Part shown: positions 32,172-40,348 of the stretch, piece after piece
Numbering within the stretch: the stretch's first letter is position 1
Layout: every line of letters starts with the position of its first letter
Assembly: GCF_900215435.1 (NCBI RefSeq)
Contig: NZ_OCMY01000002.1
Location: 310,001-374,000, forward strand
Direction: 5' to 3'
Source of the DNA: Candidatus Pantoea floridensis
GTDB lineage: Bacteria; Pseudomonadota; Gammaproteobacteria; Enterobacterales; Enterobacteriaceae
DNA: 64,000 nucleotides
Position numbers and translations under genes: made by a program
Notes under the pieces: generated by a model
The model's input: the letters and a program-made list of their open reading frames with translations, nothing else
What the model was told of the DNA's origin: nothing
The model's database searches: none

Positions 32172-33370
32172 ATCGTCCCCCGACGCGGTGGCAGCACGCC
32201 ATTCAGCAGATAGTTACCAATCGCCGGATATTTCCAGCGCACCGGATCGTGCAGGATGTGGGTGCGCGCATTGCGCCAGTGGCGGTCGAAGTTGTGTTCG
32301 CGCAGGCTGGAGCGCGACCCACCCAGTTCAAACAGCAGATTGCTGGCCTCCAGCGACACTTCCGTAGTCCAGGCGCGCGCCTTCGCCACTTCGACTGAAG
32401 CTAGCGCCACGTTTTCCGCACTGGGATCGCGCTGCGCCACGTCAACGGCGTCACCGGCAATCGCCAGCAGCGCATCACCTGCGCTAAGTTGCGCGGCAAG
32501 GCGACCGGTACGATCGAGCGTCAACGGATCGTCGCTGGCGCGATCCACGCCGCTGTCCGGCCAGGGACGTGCGCGCTGGCGCAGGAAATCGAGCATGTCG
32601 TTAAAGGCTGCACGCGCGATGCCCTGATCGATGGCGGCATGCATAATCTGCGCAAAGGGCCCAACGGTGCTCGGCCGCTCAAACGCCGTTTGGAAGGGCA
32701 CCACATCATCTGGCTCAATCGTTACATTGCTGAACTGCACGCTGCCGCTGCCGGTGGTGCGCTGACCAAAGCCGCTCCAGTCATTAATCACATTCACGCC
32801 AGGCTGATGACGCGGTACAAACACCAGCTGTTCTTTGCCATCATCCGCAATCGCCAGCGTCGGAATACGATCGGCATACAGCGCGCCGGTGCAGTAAAAC
32901 TTGTTGCCGCTGAGACGCAATCCCTCAGCCTGTTGCGAAACGGCAGTCGATCGCTGATGCGCGGCCGGCGAGCTGAACTCCGCCAGCGCATTGCCGTGAT
33001 GCACGCCGTCCAGCACCTCGGCGTACAGCCGTTTTTTCTGCGCGTCGCTGCCGTTAATGCGCAGCACTTCCAGCGCGTAGAAATGGTTCTGCGGCACCTG
33101 TCCGATAGAACCGTCAGCTGCACTCAAAATAACGAATATTTCTGCTAACTCCGCGGTAGAAATCTCAATGCCACCGAAAGCGCGCGGCACGGTGACAGCA
33201 CCAAGTCCTGAGTGAAATAACTGCTGCAATTCTGCGTGCGGCAATTCGCGGTCGCGGTCGCGCTGAGCGGAACCGGTGCGAAAACGTTCAGCTAGTTCCT
33301 GCGCCACCTGCAACGCCTGATGAGCATTGTTGATGCGCGTCGCGCGCTGTTTTGGCAATACCTGCGTCAT
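32168..33370 (-). CDS. SfnB-like acyl-CoA-dehydrogenase-fold oxidoreductase, second copy
   Basis: A 400-residue flavoprotein of the acyl-CoA dehydrogenase superfamily, SfnB/DszC-like branch. It has an N-terminal helical domain with GLGAVTVPRAFGGIEISTAE, a central beta domain (GNKFYCTGALYADRIPTLAI; GFGQRTTGSGSVQFSNVTIE) and a C-terminal helical bundle ending LREHNFDRHWRNARTHILHD, a motif of flavin monooxygenases such as DszC. AAGGAG precedes the ATG. It is a paralogue of the next gene upstream. Both probably oxidise sulfur compounds with reduced flavin. Confidence 0.86.
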   Translation of the reverse strand: MTQVLPKQRATRINNAHQALQVAQELAERFRTGSAQRDRDRELPHAELQQLFHSGLGAVTVPRAFGGIEISTAELAEIFVILSAADGSIGQVPQNHFYALEVLRINGSDAQKKRLYAEVLDGVHHGNALAEFSSPAAHQRSTAVSQQAEGLRLSGNKFYCTGALYADRIPTLAIADDGKEQLVFVPRHQPGVNVINDWSGFGQRTTGSGSVQFSNVTIEPDDVVPFQTAFERPSTVGPFAQIMHAAIDQGIARAAFNDMLDFLRQRARPWPDSGVDRASDDPLTLDRTGRLAAQLSAGDALLAIAGDAVDVAQRDPSAENVALASVEVAKARAWTTEVSLEASNLLFELGGSRSSLREHNFDRHWRNARTHILHDPVRWKYPAIGNYLLNGVLPPRRGTI

Positions 33371-33379
33371 GATCGCTCC

Positions 33380-34585
33380 TTAAATCCACGCATGACGCGC
33401 AGGCAGCGCATCATTGAGGTAATAGTTGCCGATAGCGTGGGTTTTCCAGCGCACCGGATCGTGCAAAGTATGGGTACGCGCATTACGCCAGTGGCGATCG
33501 AGTCCATGACGCAGCAGCGTGGCGCGGCTGCCCCCCCATTCCAGTAGCTTCTCACTGGCCCGCAGTGCCACTTCGGTGGTCAGGACTTTGGCTTCCGCCA
33601 CCGCAATTGACGCGCGCGCGCAGTTTTCAGCGCTAAGTGATTGTTGGTCGATACCGTCCAGCACGCGGGCGGCACGCGCCAGCAAGGCATTGGCGGCACT
33701 CAACTCGGTGCTGAGACGGCCAACGTCGGCGAGGATGTAAGGATCGTCGGCATTGCGGCTGACATTAGCATCTACCCACGGTCGCGAGCTGCTGCGCACA
33801 AACTCCAACGCTTCATCCAGCGCCCCTTGCGCAATACCGGCATCAATCGCCGCCTGAATCAGCTGCGAAACCGCCCCGCGCAGCGTCGGCTTTTCCGCTG
33901 GCGGTAACGGCATTAATAGCGTGGGATCTACGGTTACCTGCTGCAGTTTCACCGTACCGCTGGCGGTGGTGCGCTGGCCAATACCTGACCAGTCATCAAC
34001 TATTTCTACGCCCTGCGCTGGTAACGGAATAAAGGCCATTGTCGGCTGCTGCTCGTGCATCGCGGTCGTCACCAGAATGTCGGCGAACAGTGCGCCGGTA
34101 GAGTAGAACTTCTCACCGGTGAGTTGCACTCCGTGTGACGTTGTCACCAGTTGCGCCTGTACATCGCGCGTGTGTTTGGTGTTTTTCTCCGGACCGCCGT
34201 TGCCGAGACGCTTGCCACTGACCACTGCGCTGAGCAATTGCTGCTGTTGCGCCAACGTGCCTTCGCCAAGGATGAACTGAATCAGGCCAAAATGGTTCTG
34301 GGGGATTTGCCCGAGCGACGGATCGCTGGCCGAGATAAGACGGAACACCTCCGCCAGGGTTTGAAACGACAATCCGGCACCGCCAAATTCTCGCGGCACA
34401 CTGATGCTCCCCAACCCCAGTAAAGTAAATTGATTGAGCAGCGCAATCGGGTATAAGCGCTGTTGATCGCGCTCGACTGCCCCACTTTTCGCCTGCTCGG
34501 CTAAATGGCGTGCGGCGGCAATCGCCTGTGCATCGCTGCTTAATATCGCGGCGCGGTTAATATTCTCGTCACTGGTTTGCGTCAT
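33380..34585 (-). CDS. SfnB-like acyl-CoA-dehydrogenase-fold oxidoreductase, first copy
   Basis: 401 residues from the ATG at 34585 (an in-frame GTG at 34597 is possible). Same architecture as the downstream copy: GLGSISVPREFGGAGLSFQT, GEKFYSTGALFADILVTTAM, GIGQRTTASGTVKLQQVTVD and LRHGLDRHWRNARTHTLHDP. It is the first gene of the operon SfnB-SfnB-LLM-MetQ-MetN-MetI. Having two copies suggests two steps or two substrates, for example sulfide to sulfone and then sulfone to sulfinate. Expression under sulfate limitation is expected by analogy, but no CysB/Cbl site could be recognised. Confidence 0.86.
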   Translation of the reverse strand: MTQTSDENINRAAILSSDAQAIAAARHLAEQAKSGAVERDQQRLYPIALLNQFTLLGLGSISVPREFGGAGLSFQTLAEVFRLISASDPSLGQIPQNHFGLIQFILGEGTLAQQQQLLSAVVSGKRLGNGGPEKNTKHTRDVQAQLVTTSHGVQLTGEKFYSTGALFADILVTTAMHEQQPTMAFIPLPAQGVEIVDDWSGIGQRTTASGTVKLQQVTVDPTLLMPLPPAEKPTLRGAVSQLIQAAIDAGIAQGALDEALEFVRSSSRPWVDANVSRNADDPYILADVGRLSTELSAANALLARAARVLDGIDQQSLSAENCARASIAVAEAKVLTTEVALRASEKLLEWGGSRATLLRHGLDRHWRNARTHTLHDPVRWKTHAIGNYYLNDALPARHAWI

Positions 34586-34597
34586 AGCTGATTTCAC

Positions 34598-34931
34598 TTT
34601 TACTGCACAGCGAATAGTAAGCCTGCACGGAATATGCCAGCAGGCCAGGAAATGAATAACAGATTGAAAGCGATGATAATCAGCGGGGTGAAAGCAAGTA
34701 AATAGCGCGGTTATGCTATATCTGGCAATGGGTTGCCATTATTAAGCTATGGATTTATTTAACGACAACAACAGGCTACCAGCGGCGATAGGGGGAAAAG
34801 AAGAGAATAAAAAAGTGGCGAGTAATTCTTAAGATCAAATAACGCAATTGAATGTTAATTAATGCATATGGTTATTTTGTAGGGTCGCCATTAATGGCGA
34901 CCTTACGACTACAATACGACAGATTAGGCAT
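34598..34931. other. Intergenic region with one inverted repeat and one REP-like unit
   Basis: The region between the sulfur operon and the Cys-free protein gene is AT-rich. It holds TGGCAA-TGGG-TTGCCA (34723-34738), about 140 bp upstream of the operon and possibly a regulator site, and a REP-like unit at 34879-34902 whose core GTCGCCATTAATGGCGACC is perfect. Nothing else is recognised. Confidence 0.5.
34879..34902. repeat. REP-like palindrome, consensus copy
   Basis: A GTAGG lead followed by the perfect palindromic core GTCGCCATTAATGGCGAC and a final C. This copy equals the unit reconstructed across the IS insertion. Confidence 0.9.
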
Positions 34932-36356
34932 TTATATTTGCGCATCAAACTGTGCAGCGGCAAACGAGCGTGTCGATTCACTTTTCGCGCTGTGCGGAAT
35001 CTGTACGCTATCTATCAACTTCGCCAGCTGATAGCGCTTCACCGTTTCATTTTGCGTCAGCTGCTGGGAATAGTTCGCGGTCAGCTCCCCTTTCTTATTC
35101 TGCGTCACCGCCGTCTGGCTACGCTCTTCATCATCGATCAAATGGTACTTATAATTTTGCGATGACTTCAGCGCGTTGAGCTTAGCTGGCGCATCCGAAT
35201 CCAGCGCGGTATGGAAGCTGGCTTTCAGTTTAAACAGCGTTTGCTGGGTGAGATGCTGAGTATCACCCTGCGTCTGCGAGGTGGTTTTCTGTGCCACGTT
35301 CAGCGAAAACGTATCTTCTTCTTCTGGCTTATACGGATTACCAGCAACCGGCGTTTGCTGATATGTGGCGGAGAAATCCGCCAGTCCGCTAATCGCACCG
35401 TTCTTCGCAGCGTTAGCATCAATCGACTTCACGCGTTGCGTATTGATGCTTTCGTTCGCTTTACCTTCGGTGGTATTGAGGGCGCGGAAACTCTCTTTAA
35501 ACAGCGATAGCATGTCGCTATTGCCGTGACCGCGCGAAGCTGCCTGATCGAACTTCGCGGCCCACTTATCCAGGGCGGCCTGCTGCTGTGCAGCGCTGCC
35601 TGCCTGGGTCAGTTTCGACATATCGGTGTCCAGCTTAATGCTGACATCTCCATTGTGGAAACCGAGCCAGCGCTCTTGATCATCCGCATGTAAATTAAGC
35701 GACTGCGTGACGCTATTTCCGCTGCGCAGATCGGTTTTGAGATCGACACTTTTCAGCTGGGAACTATCAAACTTCATTAAATCGCTGATATCGAGCTTAG
35801 TGGTGCTGCTATCTAAGCCATCCAGTGCCGTTTGCAAACCTGCCGACAGTTTGCCGATGGACGCGGCTTCGTCAGTATTTAACTGGCCGCCGCTGGTTTT
35901 CAGCTCCACCACCATGCCGCCCTGCTGGCGCGTCATTTGTAGGCTAACCTGCACACCCGATTGCGTCATCACGGTAAGCGCCAGCGCGCTTTGGCTGCTG
36001 CTCTGCGCAGCGTTGACCGCATCAGTTGCCGGCACGCTCAGCGTCACGTCACCACGGTTGTTCACCAGGTTGCTGAGCAAGGTGCTGCCAAGACCATTCA
36101 TGCCGACGCCTTTCGACTGCGCGGCACCATTCAACTGCGCTTGCAGGCTGCTGGTGACACCCACCGAGCTCTGCACCTGCGCGGGTACAATTTTATAGAT
36201 CGCGGCGATAGCGTCACTCGCCTCGCTGAAGGTAACTTTGGTTGATGCTTCCGCCGTCAGGGCGTTTTGCGCGCTTTTGTTGTTTACCGCCGGCGTTATC
36301 ACCGCATTTGACGTAATTAAATTTCTCAGTACGCTGCTGCCAATCCCGTTTAGCAT
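34932..36356 (-). CDS. Large Cys-free protein of unknown function
   Basis: A 474-residue protein I do not recognise. It has no signal peptide, no TM segment and no cysteine, and is rich in Ser, Thr, Gln, Asn and Ala. The N-terminal ~20 residues (LNGIGSSVLRNLITSNAVIT, 2-21) are repeated at 86-105 (MNGLGSTLLSNLVNNRGDVT), so the start contains an internal duplication. The middle (150-300) alternates strand-like SVDLKTDLRSGNSVTQSLNL with acidic helices. The C-terminal part has charged amphipathic stretches (YKYHLIDDEERSQTAVTQNK). The composition is like that of secreted or flagellar-type proteins. AGGAT precedes the ATG. It is monocistronic, flanked by repeats on both sides. Confidence 0.7.
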   Translation of the reverse strand: MLNGIGSSVLRNLITSNAVITPAVNNKSAQNALTAEASTKVTFSEASDAIAAIYKIVPAQVQSSVGVTSSLQAQLNGAAQSKGVGMNGLGSTLLSNLVNNRGDVTLSVPATDAVNAAQSSSQSALALTVMTQSGVQVSLQMTRQQGGMVVELKTSGGQLNTDEAASIGKLSAGLQTALDGLDSSTTKLDISDLMKFDSSQLKSVDLKTDLRSGNSVTQSLNLHADDQERWLGFHNGDVSIKLDTDMSKLTQAGSAAQQQAALDKWAAKFDQAASRGHGNSDMLSLFKESFRALNTTEGKANESINTQRVKSIDANAAKNGAISGLADFSATYQQTPVAGNPYKPEEEDTFSLNVAQKTTSQTQGDTQHLTQQTLFKLKASFHTALDSDAPAKLNALKSSQNYKYHLIDDEERSQTAVTQNKKGELTANYSQQLTQNETVKRYQLAKLIDSVQIPHSAKSESTRSFAAAQFDAQI

Positions 36357-36425
36357 GAAAATAATCCTCGTTAGGTACTATTGAGGAAAGTTATCGGCTA
36401 AATGTGCAGCAGCTTTAGATCTTTT

Positions 36426-36557
36426 CCCCTCACCTTAGCCCTCTCCCGCAAGCGGGCGAGGGAACCGATCGGCATCGTGTGTGAATATGACACTCAACGT
36501 TGAGCATCACTCGGGCAGCTCCCTCTCCCGCGCGCGGGAGAGGGTTGGGGTGAGGGC
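36426..36557. repeat. Pair of related GC-rich inverted repeats
   Basis: CCCTCACC...CCCTCTCCCGC at about 36428-36450 and GCGGGAGAGGGTTGGGGTGAGGG at about 36534-36556 are near complements. Each arm also folds on itself (CCCTCTCCCGC / GCGGGAGAGGG). Such CCCTCACCCC-AACCCTCTCCC units are common dispersed repeats in proteobacterial genomes. They lie between the unknown gene's promoter and the end of the lactonase gene. Confidence 0.75.
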
Positions 36558-36575
36558 CGGGCTAAGGGCAATACC

Positions 36576-37796
36576 CTAATTAAAGAATTTAATATCCGTC
36601 GGCGTCGGCATCTTCGCCACTTCACCTGCCGCTTTCAGCGCGCCGCTCTCTGCATCAAAATGGAACATGGTGATGTTGTTGGTGAACACATTCGCCACGT
36701 AAAGATATTTACCGCTGGCATCAAAAGCGAATGCGCGCGGTTCAATGCCGTCCGCTTTATAACGCACCGGCGAACCCAACATGCCATCTTGTTCAATTCT
36801 GAACACCACTAAACGGTTATCCGATCCACGGTTGGCCGCAATCACAAACTTACCGTTAGGGCTAAGGATAATACCGCCCCCGCTTCGGTACTCGGCGCTG
36901 CTATTTTCCGTATTCAGTTTGACCCGGGCTTGCTGCTCCAGTCGATCGTCCTTCACCGCAAACACTACCACTTCACCGGCCATTTCGGTGGTGACATAAG
37001 CATGTTTGCCGTCGGGGGAAAACACCATATGACGTGGACCCGATCCCGCTGGGAAGCTGACATCACGTGTGCTATCTGCCTGCAATGGCTCTTTTTGGCC
37101 GGCGTGATAGGCGTAGGCATGCAGTTTGTCGCCGCCGAGATCGGCCGCATACAGGTATTTGCCATCGTGGGTGAAGGTGGTCGAATGTGCATGACCGCTA
37201 TCCTGCCGATCTTTCACCGCGCCGCTTCCGTGGGTAAACGGAAAATTCTGTACCTGTTCACCCAGCGAACCATCGTGATGAATCGGGAACACTGCAACGC
37301 TGGCCCCGCCCTTCGCCACGGAATAGTTAGCGACAAACAGGAATTTACCCTCCGGACTGATGGTGGCATGTGTAGGCTGCTGCCCGTGACTGTCCACCGC
37401 ATTGATCACGCGTACCTTGCCATCGTGATCAATCGCCAGCGCCGTAACCGCACCCGCGTTCTCTTCATTGGTGGTGTAAGCAAAACGCCCATCATGTGAT
37501 TTCACAATCCATGAGGGACTTTTCATTTTAATGAAGTCGAGTTGCGTTAAGGTACCGTCGCTATTGACCTTCAAACGGTATAACCCTTCGCTGGGATGTC
37601 CCGGGTTTTGCACTAAGGGTGCATCCGGGATGCTGGTCCATGTGCCCACTAAGGCCGTTTGGTTGTGATGTTCCGCTGCAGTTGCCATTGCACTTCCCGC
37701 TATGATTAAAAGAACAGCAGATAATGCCACGGTTAGGTTGGTTGCTAAACCCTGCCTTTTGAAATTATGAGAATTAATCAAGTTAACACTCCGCAT
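36576..37796 (-). CDS. Exported lactonase-family beta-propeller protein
   Basis: 406 residues from the ATG at 37796 with a long N-terminal region and a signal-like segment (LTVALSAVLLIIAGSAMATA). The rest is a seven-bladed propeller of the 6-phosphogluconolactonase (Pgl/YbhE) type: HPSEGLYRLKVNSDGTLTQL, HATISPEGKFLFVANYSVAK, GHAHSTTFTHDGKYLYAADL, GSGPRHMVFSPDGKHAYVTT, NGKFVIAANRGSDNRLVVFR. The export signal argues against a pentose-phosphate role, because Pgl is cytoplasmic. The substrate is unknown; a lactone or surface ligand in the periplasm is possible. It is monocistronic. Confidence 0.82.
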   Translation of the reverse strand: MRSVNLINSHNFKRQGLATNLTVALSAVLLIIAGSAMATAAEHHNQTALVGTWTSIPDAPLVQNPGHPSEGLYRLKVNSDGTLTQLDFIKMKSPSWIVKSHDGRFAYTTNEENAGAVTALAIDHDGKVRVINAVDSHGQQPTHATISPEGKFLFVANYSVAKGGASVAVFPIHHDGSLGEQVQNFPFTHGSGAVKDRQDSGHAHSTTFTHDGKYLYAADLGGDKLHAYAYHAGQKEPLQADSTRDVSFPAGSGPRHMVFSPDGKHAYVTTEMAGEVVVFAVKDDRLEQQARVKLNTENSSAEYRSGGGIILSPNGKFVIAANRGSDNRLVVFRIEQDGMLGSPVRYKADGIEPRAFAFDASGKYLYVANVFTNNITMFHFDAESGALKAAGEVAKMPTPTDIKFFN

Positions 37797-37931
37797 CAAT
37801 AAAAGATTGGCTGACTGTTAAGGGAATATAGCGTGCGATAAGCCTGCGAGGCGGGCACTAAAGGTGACCACCTTCACATAATTGATTTAAATAAAAATCG
37901 ATACCGCGCAATTATTTTTCGTTGGCTTTTA

Positions 37932-39260
37932 TCATCGCCACGAGAAGCAATCCGCATGAAAATGTTGAATGCTAACGGCTTGCTGTTTCAGCGTATCATT
38001 AATGCTTTTTTTCAAACCATCAGGTCCGCAAAACCAAATATCCACCCCGTTGTCATTCAGGCTGCTTTTCATTTCAGTAATGTGTTGTTGCATATTTTCC
38101 GTATTATTTACGGTGAAGTATTTAAGCCTCACGCCGGCCTGGTGACACAGTTCAGTTAAATAATCTGGATAGGTCAATCCCCGGTCCGGACGAGTAAAGT
38201 ACCAGAATTCGACACCCGAAAGTGGCTGCCCTTTTCTCGTGGCATCTTTCAATTTCGCCATAAAGGGTGTCACACCAATACCTCCGGCAATCCATAACTG
38301 CTTATTTCCTGCATGTTCAAAGGTAAAATCACCGTAGGGACCTTCAATTTTTACACGTTGGCCCGGCAGGAGATGCTGAGCCAGCTCGCGGGTATAATCA
38401 CCGAGCTTTTTTATAGAAAAAGTCAGCGATTTTTCATCGGGATTAACATCAGACAGGGTAAACGGATGGCGCTCTGTCGAGTGTGCAAACTGCACAAACG
38501 CAAACTGTCCGGGCAACATTGGGATAGTGGCGCGATGACGTACTGTCACCTCGACGATATCTTGCGGTGCCGCTTCAACATGAAGAATATCGGCCACGGA
38601 CGTGTTGCGACTGCCGGTTCGCTGGAATAATGCAATCAACGCGCAACCCACCGCCACCGCCGTGACGAACGCCAACAGATAGGCAGCGGGAGTTTGCCAC
38701 CAGTCGGTTTTAAATAACGACGTCATCACATGATAGGCACAGGCGATATAGACAACCGGAAAAGCTTTATGCAGGTAATAAAAGATGTGATAGGGAATTT
38801 TTTTACTGATAGAGACCAGCGACAGCGCAATTAAGAGATATAAACCATACTCTGCTAATACCAGTCCGAAATCTAATAACTGCTCTTGCCAGCCGGCCAT
38901 AACAATGTCACCCAATTCTCCAGGGTGGGCAACCATGCCTGCATCAACTAACCAGTGCGGCACTTTCTCTGCCAGCCAGTGAATTAACGCCAGCACCACG
39001 GCTGAAATAGCACACCATTTGTGCAATTTATACGCTTTATCCAGCCCGCCGCACCAGCGGGAAATAACACCGTTGCGAATACTTAAAATAATCGTAAAAG
39101 ACATACCAAACCATGCCAACACGCCGGCGAGAAATACCATGTTCTGACGCAGGCCCCACCATAATGAGTGGGCCCCCAACTTGGTATATTCTGCTGAGAC
39201 TAGGTAGGTTAAGATGGCGGCGAGGAAAATAATGATGTAGAGATGTTTTACTTTTTTCAT
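37932..39260 (-). CDS. Ferric-reductase-like flavocytochrome (heme TM domain plus FAD/NAD module)
   Basis: 442 residues. The N-terminal half has about six TM helices of the ferric-reductase/NOX type (about 1-205), with paired histidines such as HKWCAISAVVLALIHWLAEK and FYYLHKAFPVVYIACAYHVM as likely heme ligands. The C-terminal half is a ferredoxin-reductase module: FAD-binding RHPFTLSDV, NAD(P)-binding GGIGVTPFMAKL and the terminal WFCGPDG. It would pass electrons from NAD(P)H across the inner membrane to a periplasmic acceptor such as ferric iron, copper, oxygen or quinone. GAGGTG lies about 8 bases before the ATG. No partner gene is adjacent. Confidence 0.85.
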   Translation of the reverse strand: MKKVKHLYIIIFLAAILTYLVSAEYTKLGAHSLWWGLRQNMVFLAGVLAWFGMSFTIILSIRNGVISRWCGGLDKAYKLHKWCAISAVVLALIHWLAEKVPHWLVDAGMVAHPGELGDIVMAGWQEQLLDFGLVLAEYGLYLLIALSLVSISKKIPYHIFYYLHKAFPVVYIACAYHVMTSLFKTDWWQTPAAYLLAFVTAVAVGCALIALFQRTGSRNTSVADILHVEAAPQDIVEVTVRHRATIPMLPGQFAFVQFAHSTERHPFTLSDVNPDEKSLTFSIKKLGDYTRELAQHLLPGQRVKIEGPYGDFTFEHAGNKQLWIAGGIGVTPFMAKLKDATRKGQPLSGVEFWYFTRPDRGLTYPDYLTELCHQAGVRLKYFTVNNTENMQQHITEMKSSLNDNGVDIWFCGPDGLKKSINDTLKQQAVSIQHFHADCFSWR

Positions 39261-39645
39261 TTATATAACACCTCATTGTTCACAAATAATTTAATCTGGC
39301 GTAACATTTCCATTTTAATGTCTCCCTGTTTATCCCTTGTAAAGTTGCGGGATAAATTATCACGCTAAACATCAAGATTTATGAGCAAGCTAAAAGGAGA
39401 TTAAACATTGTGATGAGAACGTGGAGTTTCTTACCGTAGAATTAGCATAATAAGAATTAAATGTGTGGCTGTTTAAAAAAGAACCCGATGCGCATAAATG
39501 CGCAGCCGACAAAATCCATACCGATCTGCCATCAGCCCCCCCCCCCCTTTTTAGCGTGACCCCATAGCGCAATAAATTCCTCCGCGACAAAGTACAGTGT
39601 GATTTAATAACACTCCATTTACATGCCGGGGATGCTGACGTTGCT
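39261..39645. other. Intergenic region with a 12-C tract and a short palindrome
   Basis: This divergent gap contains a perfect palindrome TGCGCAT-AA-ATGCGCA (39489-39504), a truncated REP-like unit. It also holds an uninterrupted run of 12 C (39536-39547) followed by TTTTT, about 100 bp before the LysE start. No gene is seen. Confidence 0.6.
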
Positions 39646-40284
39646 ATGCTGCAGTTTTCAAATGGTTTTCTACTGAGTTTATCGTTGTGCCTCGATATCG
39701 GCCTCGCCAATATCGCCATGATTACGCTGGCGATGCAGCGCGGCTACTTTCATGGGTTCTGGCTGGGGATTGGCACCTGTATCGGTGACTTGATCTACGC
39801 GCTATTGGCGCTGGCGGGCATGGCTGTGGTATTGCAGTTTACCGCGGTGCGCTGGGTGCTGTGGATTGGTGGCGGTGTGCTGCTGCTGTGGTTTGCTGTA
39901 AAAATGCTCTATGCAGCGCTGCGCAAACAGACGGCACTGCCAGAAGCAGAACAGCAGCCGTATCGATCGCTACTGCGCGAGTTTAGTCGGGGCGTAATGC
40001 TCGCGATGTCATCACCCACGGCGATTCTATGGTTTGCCAGCGTTGGCGGCGCGTTGATTTCCCGCATGGGACACGGCAGCGCAATCGCTACGTCCTCTTT
40101 CCTCAGCGGCTTCTTTATAGCCGGGGTGGTGTGGACCTGCGTACTGTGCCTGGTCGGCAGCATGGGCGGAAAATTACTGGGGGCGCGCTTACTTAAGTAC
40201 TCCTACCTCGCTTCAGCGCTGATTTTTGTTTATTTTGCGATCTATGTGATTTGGTCGGGTTATCGGGAATTTATTCTGGTTTGA
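39646..40284 (+). CDS. LysE/RhtB-family amino-acid exporter
   Basis: A 212-residue membrane protein with six TM segments. The family signature is near the N-terminus (NGFLLSLSLCLDIGLANIAM, where the usual PGP is DIG). Further segments are GFWLGIGTCIGDLIYALLAL, the FSRGVMLAMSSPTAILWFAS motif typical of LysE helix 4, and FLSGFFIAGVVWTCVLCLVG. It exports an amino acid or derivative by proton antiport; the substrate cannot be told. It is divergent from the flavocytochrome and followed by REP-like repeats and an IS. Confidence 0.87.
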   Translation: MLQFSNGFLLSLSLCLDIGLANIAMITLAMQRGYFHGFWLGIGTCIGDLIYALLALAGMAVVLQFTAVRWVLWIGGGVLLLWFAVKMLYAALRKQTALPEAEQQPYRSLLREFSRGVMLAMSSPTAILWFASVGGALISRMGHGSAIATSSFLSGFFIAGVVWTCVLCLVGSMGGKLLGARLLKYSYLASALIFVYFAIYVIWSGYREFILV

Positions 40285-40289
40285 TGGAA

Positions 40290-40313
40290 GGTCGTCATAA
40301 ATGACGACCCTAC
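40290..40313. repeat. REP-like palindrome
   Basis: GGTCGTCATAAATGACGACC followed by CTAC, just after the lysE-like stop. Confidence 0.8.
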
Positions 40314-40332
40314 AAAAGCGTGCAGAACCGCC

Positions 40333-40348
40333 GTAGGGTCGCCATTAA
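40333..40348. repeat. Left half of a REP-like palindrome split by the IS
   Basis: GTAGGGTCGCCATTAA. Its continuation TTAATGGCGACC is at 41642-41653. Joining them with one TTAA restores a full 24-bp unit identical to 34879-34902. Confidence 0.9.

Noticed and set aside
31533-33148. Two open frames of about 220 codons opposite the LLM and SfnB-like genes
   Set aside because: Antisense to conserved enzymes, with composition of reversed coding sequence (rich in Arg, Gln and His).
34723-34738. Minus-strand TGGCA...TTGC stretch as a sigma-54 promoter for the SfnB operon
   Set aside because: GG and GC are 9 bases apart, not 10, so it should not function. It is better described as the inverted repeat TGGCAA-TGGG-TTGCCA.
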